The translations under genes were made by a program, and so were the position numbers. The notes beneath the pieces were generated by a model, which saw only the letters and a program-made list of their open reading frames with translations, searched no databases and was not told where the DNA came from. A stretch of DNA of 64,000 nucleotides, from positions 759,270-823,269 of the forward strand of contig CM034136.1 in assembly GCA_019914995.1 (NCBI GenBank), written 5' to 3'. Origin of the DNA: Acanthochlamys bracteata. Its lineage: Eukaryota > Streptophyta > Magnoliopsida > Pandanales > Velloziaceae. This document shows, piece after piece, positions 44,601 through 58,900 of the stretch. How positions within the stretch are numbered: position 1 is the stretch's first letter; each line of letters opens with the position of its first letter.

Positions 44601-45521
44601 GATTTTTAACCATACTTTTGTAGAATTTCTAATTCTTTTTATAGTGTAAATTACACTCATAATCAAGCATAGAAACACAATAAGCACTTCTAAGCAGGTG
44701 AAAATGCACTTTAATGCTCTTAGGGCAAAGAAATAAAGCCACACCATATACAATTTTGAAAGTAAAATGAGCTGATAAACATTAGAAGGAAGATAAAGAA
44801 AAGGTTTATGAGAACAGTACGAATTTGGAAGAACATCAATGAAAATTCTCATTCATGCCCAGTTCACCTGTTACTTGTAAGGCAAAAGTTTCTCTCTTTT
44901 GCATCGAACAAGAATCATGAGAATCCCAATCACCCATTCTTCTCACATTCTTACCTAATACAAGAAAAAAGGCAACTCTAAATCTGAAACACAATTTCTT
45001 GAACTTTCACTACAAGCACCAATATCTCTAAACTAATTGAGATAGAAACCTCTATAAAGAATTTTTCTGAAAATCTTCTTCCCAAAAAGTACTTTTTTCA
45101 CCACAGATATAGATTTCAGAGAAAGAAACTAAAGCATCCAACAACTAAGGAAAACAACTTTATATCTCTGATCCGACAATGGTTTTCTCAAACCCCACTT
45201 ACGAAATCACTCTTTTCGTCACAAACACCAAAATCTGAAACAAATTGAGAAAGAAGTCTCCAGAGAGCTTCCTAAAATGTGCATATTTACGATAAATTTC
45301 AAAGCTCTGTAGAATCTTTCGAACAAAACCAAAGTTCACTTCTTTTGTACTCGTAAGAAATAGTTAAAGCAAAAATAGGGAGAAAGAACAGAAATTTTCA
45401 AAGACCTGCAAGTTCCTTCGACATCTTTCATGAGTTTAGCTACGAGTTTTTCTCTGAGGTGAGGCCCGAAGTATCGTGGGTGAAGCTGCATGTTTCTTTC
45501 CAACACGATGTGAAAAAACAT
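41634..45521 (-). CDS. NRPB7: RNA polymerase II subunit RPB7, 6 exons
   Basis: RPB7 pairs with RPB4 to form the Pol II stalk and binds nascent RNA. Exons in coding order: 45521-45406, 44583-44418, 44307-44257, 44158-44093, 42399-42331 and 41705-41634. They give 179 residues with all phases consistent. The sequence follows the plant family closely: [99 protein letters not shown] and [15 protein letters not shown]. The first half is the RNP-like tip-interacting domain and the second the OB/S1 fold. The tail AAHT is short, as usual. Intron 2 (44308-44417) has a GC donor. Intron 4 (42400-44092) is large and carries tandem repeats. The gene is convergent with LSM5 and divergent from SEC8. Confidence 0.96.
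43130..43965. repeat. Degenerate ~160-200-bp tandem repeat in RPB7 intron 4
   Basis: About 4.5 diverged units follow each other. Units begin near 43137 (TCTAACTATGTAAACTAATT), 43337 (CTAACCAGGTAAACCAATTA), 43529, 43687 (CTAACTATGTTAAACAATTA) and 43880. Each contains in order a CATAGC/TCATAG segment with AAAACAGTCAT, an AAGCACATCA motif, a TTGATATG/TTGACATG segment and TTATTAACTTT...ATTAAA. Spacing is 158-200 bp. Confidence 0.65.
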
Positions 45522-45689
45522 CCTTATTTCTAGTTTTTGTCTCTGTCGTTATTCTTGATCTAGATCTTTTTCTTTTTCTGTTGTTGTTATTGTTCTTGTT
45601 GTTCGCCGGCGGGCAGCGGCGACGGCAGTCAAACAAACAGTGACAAGGGGACTTGGTTTTGATCAGACAGACTTTAAAAGCGCAACCTA

Positions 45690-46170
45690 ATAAAAAATGT
45701 AAGGACCCATATTACTAATACTAAATTGTTACGGCGAAACTTGCAACCACAAAAGACCTATAACGTAAATTATGTTTGCAGTATCAGACCTCATTATTAA
45801 TTTAGCAACAATAGGCAGTCGTAACGGGAAAGTATAAAGCCAGACGTTAATATGAGGATTTGGTATATCACAGGGCTCCTGCTTTGCCGAACAAATTTAC
45901 GGAGGTGGTCCTCTGTTTTAAAATTTGCATTACGAGGACCTCCGTTTGAGATTTACTTAACTGTGGTGCTTTTGCAAACTATGTACAAGTCTACTAAAGT
46001 ATTTTACATCACCCGTCCGAAGAAATAAATATTTTTAACTAAACTAGGCTCTCCAAAGGAAAAGTGCAATCCGTATAATAATATTACTATTATGCAAAAT
46101 AAATATTCAGGGCCTTTTATTAAATATGGTTACACTATGGCTCCTCTATAACTTATATTAGCCGGTCGTA
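45690..46170 (-). repeat. Second degenerate ~27-30-bp repeat array (RPB7/SEC8 intergenic)
   Basis: Read on the minus strand, units such as GAGGTCTGATACTGCAAAC, GTTATAGGTCTTTTGTGGTT and AAGGCCCTGAATATTTATTT resemble the unit at 31650-32560 (GGCCTGAT.. followed by AT-rich). An imperfect palindrome CGGAGGTGGTCCTC / GAGGACCTCCG spans 45900-45944. The units are more diverged than in the first array, so repeat membership is less certain. Confidence 0.45.
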
Positions 46171-46199
46171 ACTATAAAGCACAATAATAATATGCTGAT

Positions 46200-46370
46200 T
46201 CTGTTTGAAAAAGAAGCTTCATATTTTTTATTTTTAAAAAATATATAATTAAAATTATTTTGCGTAAATTTTTTTTATAATTTTTAAATTTTTATATATT
46301 TATAAAAATATATTAAAAATGTAAAACTTAAAAATTTGTTTTTGAAATAAACAATATTAAACGCTCCCAA
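46200..46370. repeat. AT-rich MITE-like element
   Basis: Begins near GATTCTGTTTGAAAAAG and ends near AATATTAAACGCTCCCAAC, with the dispersed AT-rich interior between. It lies upstream of SEC8. Boundaries are approximate. Confidence 0.4.
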
Positions 46371-46995
46371 CTTAACTGCTAAAATATTTTATTAAAAATA
46401 AACCTGTAAAAGCTTCTATTATTTGAATTCGACCACTGCAAAAATCGTAATGTGACCACTTCGGTTGTTCACGATCGCTTCGATCCTTCTGTTTTCAGAT
46501 TTCTCATTTTCTGTGGTTCTTGAGATTTCCGTGAATCGATCAATATTCTTCTGAATCTATCAGCCTATGCTATAATTCTTCTAGATCTCTGAAGGTATCC
46601 ATTAAATTCTATGAATTTTTTCGTTGTTTGAATTTCAATTTGGGCATGTCCATGAAGTTCTATCTCTTTCATCAAATGTGGTAGTTTCTGTTATTCTTAA
46701 TTTTTCTGATACCGAATTCCTTTGATTTTGTTCGAGTCGATTTGATGGATGTATTGGAATTTTTTTTCTTTTGATTGCTTCTGCAGTTGTAGTTTCTTTT
46801 GTTGGCAATTTTCTTTTACTTAATTTCTTGTTTTTAGTCGATTGAAATTGGTTGAATTTCTGTATTTTTGTACTCAGGCTTTCTTGCTGATTGCTGTAGG
46901 ATTTCGTTTAGGTTGTGTGGCGGTTATCTTGATTTTGTTTTGTTTTTCTGATAAAAGTGAAATGGTCTATGTACTCAGAGCTGCTGACAGATGAA

Positions 46996-49900
46996 ATGAG
47001 CTATTCTGGAAGTGTTTTTGATGGATTACCTATACCTCCAGACAAGGAGGTAAGTTAGTTATTTGTGTACTCTTTGTGGATTATAACAATGTTCATAAAA
47101 AGAATCCGTGTATGGCTTTTTCTTGGGTTTATTAGTGAAGGAGAATTTTGTTCACAAAACATTGAATTTTGAGGCTTAGTTGGATGAGCGACACATAAAG
47201 ATTTGACTCATGTCCTGAGGGAACATAAAAGACATTGTTTTTGTCAAATTTGAAGTTGATCAGGCTTGCTTTTTTGTTAATTACCTACTTTGTGCTGCAA
47301 TATTTGCGGGAACTTGGATGTGGTCAGCTTTGTGTAAAGAAATTGATATGCAGAATCCTTGTTGGCCTTCTTTTTTTGAATTTTTATTCATTTAGCAGTT
47401 GATGGTTGAAGTACTTAGTGAGAGAAATATGTCAACAGAAACACAGAATTTAGAGGCTTTATAGGATAAGTAGCACATATGTGTTATACAATGGATTATG
47501 CTAGAGGAATTATGACATTGGTTTTGTTAATTTTGTAATTGATCGAACTTACTTTTCTCATTATTCTTTCTGAGTTGTAATGTTTCATCTGATGATTGAA
47601 ATCGAAAGTACTTTTAGCTGAAACATGACTCTTTAGACCTGACTGCTTGCACAAGTTACTTTTTGGGCCTCATTTTTTAAGTAATTAACCAGCATGGGGA
47701 TGATGCTGCATGTTCTCATAATTGCAGTTTACCTTCTAAACCTTATGGCATCTTTAATATTACTTCTATTCGTGAGGTTTTTTTATCTCCTTCTTGTGGC
47801 TCATTTTGTTTCATTTTCTCACTTACCAGTACTTGAGAGAAGGTCTCTCAAGAATAGGTGAAAGTTGGGCAGCTGCACGTTTTGACTCTTTGCCACATGT
47901 TGTTCATATTTTGACATCAAAAGATCGTGAAGGTGAAGTCCAGTTTTTGAAAGAACAGAGTGATATCATTGAGGATGTTGTTGACGAAGTTGTGCATGCG
48001 TATCATGGTGGTTTCAATAAAGCAATTCAAAACTACTCTCAAGTTAGTCACAACCTTTAGTTTGGAGAATATAGATGCATTTACTTTTTTATTGTCCTAG
48101 TAACTTTTTTTTTTATTTTAATTTTTCTCAAAATTGTAAAGTTTATTTGCATATATGTTTTGGGCCTAACCTAACTGATTAACTTCGCATCTTCTGTTAC
48201 CAGATCTTGAGGTTATTTAGTGAATCTGCTGAAAGCATATCCATTTTAAAGGGAGACATGGCAGAGGCCAAAAAGCTTTTGGGAGCACGTAATAAGCAGT
48301 TGCGTCAATTGTGGTATAGATCTCTTACATTGCGCCATATATTATCTTTGTTGGATCAAATCGAAGGTGTGGCCAAGGTATTCCCATATATCATTTGTTA
48401 TTATCAATTTGATTAGGTTTTTGTGTTAATCCATTCAGTAGGAAAGAACTTTCAGCAATTATGGACAAGGAAAATGCAAATTATACTAATCAGTTTAGCT
48501 ATTATTGTTAGAATGAGAAGTGGAATTTATTCAATTATTTGGTGTGGTGTGCTACATTTGTGGTTATTAGGAGTTTTCCCTTAGGCCAAAGCACTGAATC
48601 TGTCTGATAACATCCATGGCCCCATCATTTTTAAAGTAATTATATTATGCGATCGGATTAGTTTACAATGTTGTTAATACTTATTTCTTCCAAAAAAATT
48701 GATCGCAAATTAGCAAAGGCTACATTAAAGAAAGCTTTTGGGAGAAAAAAAGGCTGTGAGGAAATAGGTTAGGATCTAGGCCTGTATAGACTGTTGTTTA
48801 ATTCTTATTTCTTCTGAAAAAAATTGATGACGCATTTGCAAAAGACACAAAGAAGAAGACAAAAGGCTGCAAGAATGAAAGCTTTTAGAATGAAAATGGA
48901 CAATGAGATGTGGAAATAGTTTGTAGGTGTATTGTCCATACATTGGCCGATTGACCTCTTGTCCTTCTCTACAAATTTCAATTTTATAAAACTTTTAACT
49001 TTTTTAATATTTAAATTAAATGGTGCCAATTGCCTCGTATATTCACATTTTATAGTGTACACTTAGGTGCCAGCTCGCATCGAGAAGTTAATTGCAGAAA
49101 ATCAATTATATGCTGCAGTTCAATTGCATGTTCATGCAACAGTGATGCTTGACAGAGAGGGTTTGCAAGTGGTCAGTGATTTCTTCTCTTTTTCGTGATT
49201 TGCTGTGTATAGAGTTGATGCTTTGGTTAGACTTGCTTCCAATTCTTCTTTTCATGATTTATGCTTATCATGATGTTTTTGGTTTATTACTGTGGTCATC
49301 AGGAATGTTAGTTTTGCCACTCAACCTAATACTCTAACACAATTTACTTCTTGCGGTTTTTCCTCTTCTTCAACTATTTGCTTGAATTGTTGATTAATTG
49401 GATTAGTTTCACAGATCATTGCATGCCATGCAATTTAAAATTAACTTGACCTATTGTGTAAGTAATCACACTGTTATTGATCTTGCTTTCTTCTAGCTTC
49501 CTATTCCTCACTCTCCGTCCTGGCCACTTTCTAGTTGCATATTACCCTGGAAACAGCACCTATGCTTTTCTTTATACAGTATGCTTATTGGATATGCATC
49601 CACATGCACAATATTTGCCATCTGAAAAGTGAAATTTGCTGTCTAGAGTTTCTTAATTGATCCATAATTATGTTTGCCACTTCCTTTAGATTTATCAATT
49701 AGTTCTTATTTTTATTTTTGCTGAATGAGTGATGTATATGTGCACGAGTTTCTTAATTGATCCATAATTATGTTTGCACCACTTGGTTTAGGTTTATCAA
49801 TAAGTTCTTATTGTTTTTTTCTGTGGTTGGCTTATATATGCACAAGTTTCTATGTTCCTTGGACATATGATTTATGCAGAATGAACATTTAGGTGGGTGC

Positions 49901-52900
49901 TCTTCAAGATGTTAGGTCTGAATTGATGAAATTGCGTGGGCAACTGTTTTATAAAGTACTGGATGATCTGCATAGTCATCTCTATAATAAGGGTGAATAC
50001 AGGTATCCTTCTTGAGATATTTTGAGCTTTCCACTAGATTTTCTCATCACCGCGCACACAGAGAGATTTAACCCTTTCACTGCTTAAACTGAGACATTAG
50101 ATAATGTCCAGTTCAACTGCTACTATCATCACTGTTTGATGGATCCCAGTGCCTTCATTCTATTTCCTGTATTATTGCAAGCCGTAATTAGAATTTGAAA
50201 ATGGTTAAACATTTGAAATTGCACTAAGCAAGAAATATTTTCAAATAGGGAGTAGGTCAAGAAAGACTTGTGTTTTTATGAGCAGTTCTTAATTTCTATG
50301 TTATAAAGTGGTTTTTTTTTTGTCAATTTTGAGGTGTAATAGTAGCAAGCTTATCTCAAAGGGGGAAAAAATAGAAAAGAAAGAAAAGGAGCAAGCGTAT
50401 GCGAAAATTTTCACTCCCCATAAACCGAAAGTGTGATATAAAAGGCGTCTTCAAACAGTGATAATACTTAAAAGGAAAAAGTATTTCGTCCTACTAATAC
50501 ATAATGCCCTGGATTACTTAAGGGCTAAACATAGGGGAACTTTCATAGTCTTTTTGGGGATCCGTATCTGGTGAAATCTGATTAAAATTTTGTAAGGCTT
50601 CCACAAAAATGAACATTCTTATGAGTGCATATCTCTCAGTTGAAATTCACTTCATTTGCAGTTCCTGTAAAGCAGATAACATCACCCTATAGTGAGCATA
50701 ATATAATGCTGTTGTCCTGCTGTATATGGATACTTTGAGCAATTATAGCCATTGTACATTGACTTTTCTAGTTTCTGATGTCAGGTCTTGATATGTAGCT
50801 TTGATGCTTTTGCAGTTCTGCGAGCTTAAGTATGTCAGAAAAGGATGATGAAGTACCAACAACAACAGCAATGGCATTGCCGATGGGTACTTCACAATCT
50901 CTATCTAGAAGAACAAGAACATTTAAGGTTGACAATCATTCTGGTGTTCCTCTTGATGGGTCTTATAGGCCAGGTCCTATTGATGAAGGGTAAATTACAA
51001 AACTTCTATAGTGGTGTTTTTTTTCTTTAATTTTTTTTCTTTGTTTGTTTTTTGTTTTGTGTGTGTGTGTGTGTGTTTTTGTAGTAACATCGTTTTCTAA
51101 AATATGCCCATTATTGGTGTTTGAACTTCTCTCTCTCTCTCTCCATTTTGAAAGTGGCAATTGATATGTTTCTTTTTTGCTTGGGTTTCAGTCGCTTAAA
51201 TTATAGACATGGTCCTGAATAAAAAAAAATCATGCTCATCTGACTAATTCAACACGACTGATATAAATGTCCATTTGTTGGCGATCCCAAGTGGATTGGG
51301 TTAGATGATGACTATACACAGTTTTACAAGTTACATGCAGAACATGTGAACGCATAGTAAAAGTTTAGTTGAGTGGCGCAAGTGTCCAGTTAATTGCTGA
51401 ACTTAAATTGGGTTAACTAAGAGCATGAAGTAGTAGTATTCATAAAGCCAGCTGTCTCATGATGTTCCGTGGGGAGCTTTATTTTTGTGGTGATACTGAA
51501 AGTTACTCTCTACACCTTTACTTGACGTCCTCAAATGCAAAGAGCTAATGCCATTTTCTCTGATTTTATCCAAGTATACTGTTTCATATTGATTTGAATG
51601 CAGATTTAAGCTTCAGCTGTTACGTTAACAAATGTACAGCATTGACCTTTTGCTTCCATCTTATAGACCGAATGTACAATAATTCATATGCTGTCCAGGA
51701 TTTTGGTTGGAGGCACTAACTGGCTGAATTTAAGCTTTTGCAATTGCATTAACCATTTAGCCTTGTGTTCTGAGTTTAGACAATGCATATATTCTTAGAA
51801 AAAGCATGCAACTTTCTTAATCATTTAAACTATATATAAATTTTACATACCTGACAAGGTGAGAGTTAGTTTCTAGATTCTCTTCACATGACTTGTGCTG
51901 CCACTTTTTCGGTGCTCATCTTGATATTGTTTTCAGATCTTCATTTGATGGCCATGATGATGAGAGCAGTCTGGAAACCAATGAAGGTGGTGCCTCTGAT
52001 GGTGCACTTGCTATAGCCAAAGCCCATGATAGTGACGGTTATATAAATAGAAGTATTTCTTCTCAAATACCAAAATGGCTTTCACAAGCTACACCTGATG
52101 AGTTTCTTGTAAGTTGGTGGAACTACATGTTGCTGTTGGAAGATATGACCATGGCCTGTTCATCTTTGTTCTTTAGCTTCATTTATGAATCTTGTGTATC
52201 TTTTTTTTTTGAAGGAATTAATGAAGAAAAGTAATGCTCCCGTAAATATCAAGTACTTGATGACACTGGTAGAATGCCTGTCCATGCTTGGCAAAGTTGC
52301 TGCTGCTGGTGCGATAATATGGTACTATCTTCTGTTTTCTAATCAATATATTTTCTAAATCATGCTTAATACATATTTTGTATTCGAGTATTGATTGTGG
52401 CTCTCTTTAATGGGTCTCTTTACTGCCTTTTTATTCAATGTGTTTAGTTGTTGAACAGTTTTCTGACTTAGTCACATCCGCACCTATGTTTTACTTGTTT
52501 GAATGGAAAAGTTATCATCTACTAACCTCTGATGCTTAAGCAGAATCATTCTTCTTGTGATGTAGATTGTGTGCTTTGTTTATATAAAGATAAATTATAT
52601 CTAGTTTCCCTATGGGGTAGAATAACTTCTGTGACTCCATTTCTGAGTCTGGTAATACTTTTATGCAAATTTCCTTAGATATTTGTTGTAAGAGGTGCTA
52701 CGCATGTCTGCCTTTGTAAATATTATCAACTTTCAAAGCCCATGATGAATTGCATCGTTAACTTTTATTCTTTGATGACTGCTTTTGTAAATATTTCCTC
52801 TATTTGTGTTTTGCATGGTACAACAACAACAACAAATTAAAGCCTTTATCCCACTTGACTGGGGTCGGCTACATGAATCCACTTTTCTATTCCTTTCAAT

Positions 52901-55900
52901 TATAAACCAGGTTCAGCGAAAATTCTCATTCCTCTAAATCCTTCACCACCACCCTAAGTCAAGTCAATTTTGGTCTACCTCTTTTTCTCCTGAAGTGTTC
53001 TAATAGAGTTGCATCACTCTTATGCACTGCAGCATCATGATCCATTATTACATCTGAAAATTTCAAGACTGACAATGTATTTAGTCACAAATTATCATAT
53101 CCAATGGTTTTACTACCCATCAGAGTTTATAAGAACCTGTTTTACTGGAGTCCCAGTAATAATGATATAGGTACATTCTTACCAAAGATGGGCGTTCCCA
53201 TCTTGGTACATTGCATATTATCAACTTTCAGGCCAAACCTTCTGAACTAGTAAATAAAATAAAGAAGTGTAAGCTGAAATAGATGCCTCGTACCTTCATG
53301 GTTGGTGTTAAAGTTGCAAATAATGTGGTAGGGGAACATTTTTTGCTAAAATATACTCCTCATTACACGTACTTGTAAGTTTCTTTTTGCATATGGTGGT
53401 ATAAATCATGACTTAATATTCAAGAACATTAAGTTTTTCTAATACATGAGCTGCACTGTAGACTGGTTGTTTTGCATTGGGATTGTTCTTGCTTTTGTTG
53501 AATCATATGAGATGGTGATTGCACAGAGGTCATAGGTTTTCCTTCTTGTTGATTGTCAATTGTTTCTTTTTGTGGTTCCTCAGTATCTTGTTTTATAATG
53601 CAATGTTTGTGATTTCCTGTATTATTTGTTTAAAAAAAGTTTGCATTTTTGGTTTACATCTTCCATTGAATTGTATGGACGCTTAATTTTTTATCACAAT
53701 TTTCTTTTCTATAGTCAACGACTTCGACCAACTATTCATGATGTTGTTACATCCAAGATCAAAGCATATGTTCCACCTCAAATTTCATCTAAGCCATACA
53801 TTGGTCATGCCAACAAAGTCTCTATGCTCGAATCCTTTTCAAAAGAACTCCTGGAGAGCTACCAGTTGTCGAAACAGAAGGGCAATAATGGTACATCCTA
53901 CTCCCATTTGGTTGCCAGTCCTGTCTCACCAGCATTGACACCTTCTGGGACAGCACAGACTGCTGCAAGTGAACTTCTAAGTTCAATTCTGGATTCAGTC
54001 GTTCGTATACTTGGTGAGATATTGCTGTGAATATGACCTCATTCTTTTGTTGCTAATGAATGTGCTTCAAACTTGGAACTTAATTTTGTCAGAGAACCAT
54101 GTTGTTGTTGGTGAACTTCTGGAATCAAAATCAAACCAACAAGGGGAAATTATTAGCACTCCCAAGACCCCAAATGGAGAGAGAAATTGGAACATTGAGT
54201 CTGATTCTTCACAAGCTACTGGAGGGTTTAATATAGGATTTTCCTTGACTATAATCCAGGTAGAAACATATCTGTTTGTTTTCCTCATGATCTCATACTG
54301 TTTCAAGAAATGAAACCTTGTTCGATTTTAAAGCATTTTTGGTCATCTGAAAGAATGGCTCAGCTGGCTTAATAACTTGAAATTGTTCTGCTATCTGCAT
54401 TTCTTGATTCTTATTAGTGGTTGCTCTTTTGCCCGTTTATTGTACAAGGAAAGAGTGAATGCCAGCAACTGCTATATGAAATTCTAAGAGCAACTCCTGA
54501 AGCTGCTACTGCAGATGCTGCTGTGCAAACTGCAAGGCTTGCAAACAAGGCCCCTGTAAAAGAAAAGAGGTAAGCAGAGCTGCAGGAATCTGAATAATCT
54601 CATATGTTTACTCTTCTCGCGCATCTGCTTACTACTTTTTCTTTGAAGATTGTATTGCTGATCGGATTTGGTCTGAGAAAATATAAGAGAATAAAGAAAA
54701 TGTTACCTTTAAAAACCACATGGAAGGAAAATATTAATTATATTTGTGCATCAATATGTACAAATCCTGAGAAAAAGGGAATTTTCTCATAAATAGTTTT
54801 CAGTGTGATTTATGCTGTCTTCTAACTTCATGTGCACATCAGTCACAATGTCACTACAGATATTCTGCAATTTTTGTAAATCTACGCATGTTTTTTAGAA
54901 AATTTATTATAGTTTTAATTATTTATTAATCGCTGTCATACCTGGTCACTGTATCTAGGTATCTGATGAACAGATCCTGGGAACATAACTCTAGATATTC
55001 TGTCTTCTGATGTATTTTATATCCAATGAAGAAATAGCTGTCATTGTTTTGCGTGAATAAAAGTGCGAAAACCTAGGAGATTATCAATATTCATGTGAAA
55101 CTCTTCCCATCAATTTATCAAACTATTTTATTAGAGAATTACATTATTACTCCATTTTGACACTTAATTGCTTTGAACAGTTTCTACTAGTTTATGTGTT
55201 CAACTAAAAGATACGAGCTGTAACATTTGGTTATGATGCTTTACTTTTATGATTTAACTAGTGTATAATGCACTATTTTGTCACGTATGTTGCCTCACCT
55301 GTAAGTTTCATTTGATTAAGCTTTTGACATTTTTGTTGTTTGGCTATAGGGATGGATCTGAAGGCCTTTCTTTTGCTTTTCGCTTTACTGATTCAGCTCC
55401 ATCTGTCCCCAACCAAGGTATGCATGACTATTCCATTTTTTGTTCCCACATTTGTGTTAGATAGTCAAGTTAATTACAGAATACACCTTTTGATATGCTT
55501 AATATTAAGAATTAGTAACAGTCCATTCGTGGGTTGTTGACTAGACCAATGCTTTCTCGAGTATTGATGTTGCTGCAGTTGGTGGAGATTTCTGCACTTT
55601 ATTAGTGTCCAGTGCATGCAAATAATGAAGCATATTTATGAGAATGTATGTAATGGTTCCTCCTAGGTTGTGGTTGAGCTAAGGCATGGGTTACATATAT
55701 TGAGTTTAATAATGTATTTAGGCCATGGAGTCTTATTTGTCTTTACTATATCTTCTTGTACATTCAAGCTAGAATCAGTTTCTTATATAAGCTTGTTTCG
55801 ACAGTAGGATGCCTCTGTCTAAGCTTTACAAAACGACTAAAATAAAAGTTGCAGTGCCCTCGAACCAGTATTAAGAATGCAATCATAAGTCTCGATTTTT

Positions 55901-58900
55901 CCTCCAGTGTGTAGTTATGCAGTCAATGATAGTCCATGTTAGCTACATCTTTTTTTGGATTCTTGATTTATTGAATTTGTTCTGTTCCAATTGTTTAAAT
56001 TTCTTCTTTTTAGGAGTTAACCAAGGATGGAAAAAGGGCCCAAATGAGAAACAGGAAGGCTATGGAACCTCAGCTGTGCTTCCTGAGCTAGGGATTTATC
56101 TTGCAGCATCTACCTATCGCCCTATCCTTCAGGTTACAACTGGATTTGAGTTTAACAGTGCGTACTGTATGCTCAAGACGATAACTTGCTTACAATTACC
56201 TTTGGTGTGTTACAGTTCACTGATAAAATCATATTGATGCTTCCGCAAAAGTATGCACAGCTAGGGTATGCAACCTGCAAAAGGTCATTGAGCTGTCAAT
56301 GAGACTGATATTCTTCATGATTTGTTAGTAAATCAAAGTTTTGTTCTCTTTGTTTTGCAGGAATGATGGTTTACTGGCATTTGTAGAGAATTTTCTCAAG
56401 GACCATTTTCTTCCTGCTATGTTTGTGGATTATAGAAAATGTGTTCAACAAGCTATATCAAGTAAAGTCTACAACTTCAAAATTTTGATATTGCATTTGA
56501 ATATTCTTTTAATTTCCATCATTTTGGTTTGGGCATTAATGCTCTCTTTTCTGTGACATGGGGTAGAAAGCAAACAATACCATCTCCTCTTCATGATTAT
56601 GACTGGAAGCACACATATACTGTAATGAAGAAACTGTTAGCTGCATCCTAGCTTACTGTTCTTTTGCCAATAACTTGTGTTTATAATTTTTGCGCTTTTA
56701 TTGTCTAAATACCTTCTATGGCTTCTCGATATTTATGCAAGTTATAAAGAGTTTCTTAATTTCTTCCACTGTCTTTATGATCATGCAATTCAGTGTCTTT
56801 TGTACTTATTAAGTAACTAATTAATTGTTTATTTAAGTCATCATCATATGCCTTCATATGTTTCTCATACTGCATAGACATGATGCATTTTTTATAGCAG
56901 ACATATGGCATAATTCCCTCTAGAACAGTGGTTTTATTCTTACTGTATTGATAATGACTACTCTGCTATTTTATACCAACTGTAGAATTAGACAAGACAT
57001 CTCCCTGTAACCCAACCTCCTACTCCCATATCCTGTTCCAAAAATATAGAAGGATTATTATGACTATCTGGAATTTATACTATGCCTTAGATTCTCAGTT
57101 TGGAGATTATGTCACAGTTTCACGGAACATCATCTTTTCTGTAGGCTTTAATCTTAGAGCTTTAGTTGCAGCTGTAAATCTTTCAAAGACAATTTAGGTA
57201 GTAGTGAGTGACATAACACTGAAGCAGCTATACGTTACTGGCCATATGGCTTCTTATGTTTGGACATTATAAGTGCCTTTCCAATAAAATACTGACACAA
57301 ACATAGACTCTTACAGGTCCTGCAGCATTTAGGCCTAAGGTAGATGCTGCATCAGTTTACAGTCCTCTTGTTGATAAAGGACGTCCTGTATTGCAAGGTC
57401 TCTTAGCTACTGATTTACTAGCAAAAGAGGTGCAGTTCTTGATTTTTATTGTTTGTGCACATTTTTACTACATGCTATGTACAATGATTGATAGCTGTAT
57501 TTTATAGGTACTTAGTTGGGGACAATTAATGCCTAAATTTGCTAGTGAACTAGTTGAGTATGTCCAAACTTTCCTTGAACGTGCCCATGAACGATGTAGG
57601 ACGTCATACATGGAGGTAATTAGTTCTTATTTAAAGAAAGATGCCCTGTTTTCAGTGTCACTGTTATTCTTCATTTCATTTGTTTTTTTTTCCCTGAAAA
57701 CTACCATTTGTTTATACTAAGTCACATTATTTGCTCTGACATACAACTTGGTAACTGTTCTAATTCTTTAGATAATGTGATATGAGCTGAACAAAAGACT
57801 TCTGTTCTAATTGGTTTACTACAATCTTTATCTTATCTTGTTAAGTCTTACTTTACTTTCTACGGTTTATGATCAGGATTTTCTGCTTACTTTTCAAGAG
57901 AGGAATAAAATCCCTGATAGAGTTTACTTGCTTGGAAGTAAATGTTTCTTTTGTTTAAACAGTTTTGGAGCTATTTCAACTCAAATACCAAGAGACTGCA
58001 ACTAAATATTAGTCTTCTAAAGGCAATTGTCTTTCTTAAACGCGAGCAGACAATGATGAAAACAAAGACACAAATTTGACAACTGATACATTTGTTACTG
58101 GCAAAAACAATCCCAAGCTATTTGAAAGTATGCCATATGACTCCAAACTATTAAACTGAGCAAATGAGACGAATCACATGACTCCAAACTATTAAACTCA
58201 GCAAATGAGATGAATCTTACGGATATTCTTGTCATTAATTCATTTACATTTTGAGAAGAAGCATTTTATTACTATTTGCTTTTAGGAGCGCATGTACTGA
58301 TTAACGTTCACTCAAGTGCACAATGAACAACATCCTATCAAGCAGATTATGAACGTTGTAGCTTTAAATGAAAGTTTCAGGCTCTGAACATGTAAAACAT
58401 AAATGGAATCTAGAAACCAGGGGAAGGTATCTTTGCTGAGTTATGGCCCTTCATCACAAGATCAATATGTGCTATATGTATTTCTAATGTCTTTTTGTTG
58501 GCTTGCGATAAGATAAAACGTATAGAAAGTACCCTCAATCTGATAGATACAGACCCACGCATGCATAGGCTGATCAAGTATTGATAGCCTGCACTATTTG
58601 AAACTTGAAAGAATAAAGTCCGACAAGCAGGAGCGATTTCTCTTGGGAATCAAAACGACAGACTATTGTGAAGCCTCCAGCATCTTAAAAGAAGTTTAAT
58701 ATACTAACTTTGTCATGCACAAACATACCATTAATGACTTAACAGTTGCATTATTGTTTTAAGATATCCAGCACTGTTGGGATCTTCACCCACACCACTG
58801 AGGTGGTAGTGGGTGCTATACCACGCAAGCTAGGTTGGCAATTGCAAATAGTTGCGTTATTTATATAATATAAATCTGTTTTCCTCCATTCCGAAGATGC

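Noticed and set aside
44319..44852. Long minus-strand open frame (177 codons)
   Set aside because: It is RPB7 exon 2 read through into both flanking introns, which lack stops in that frame. Only 44583-44418 matches the family.
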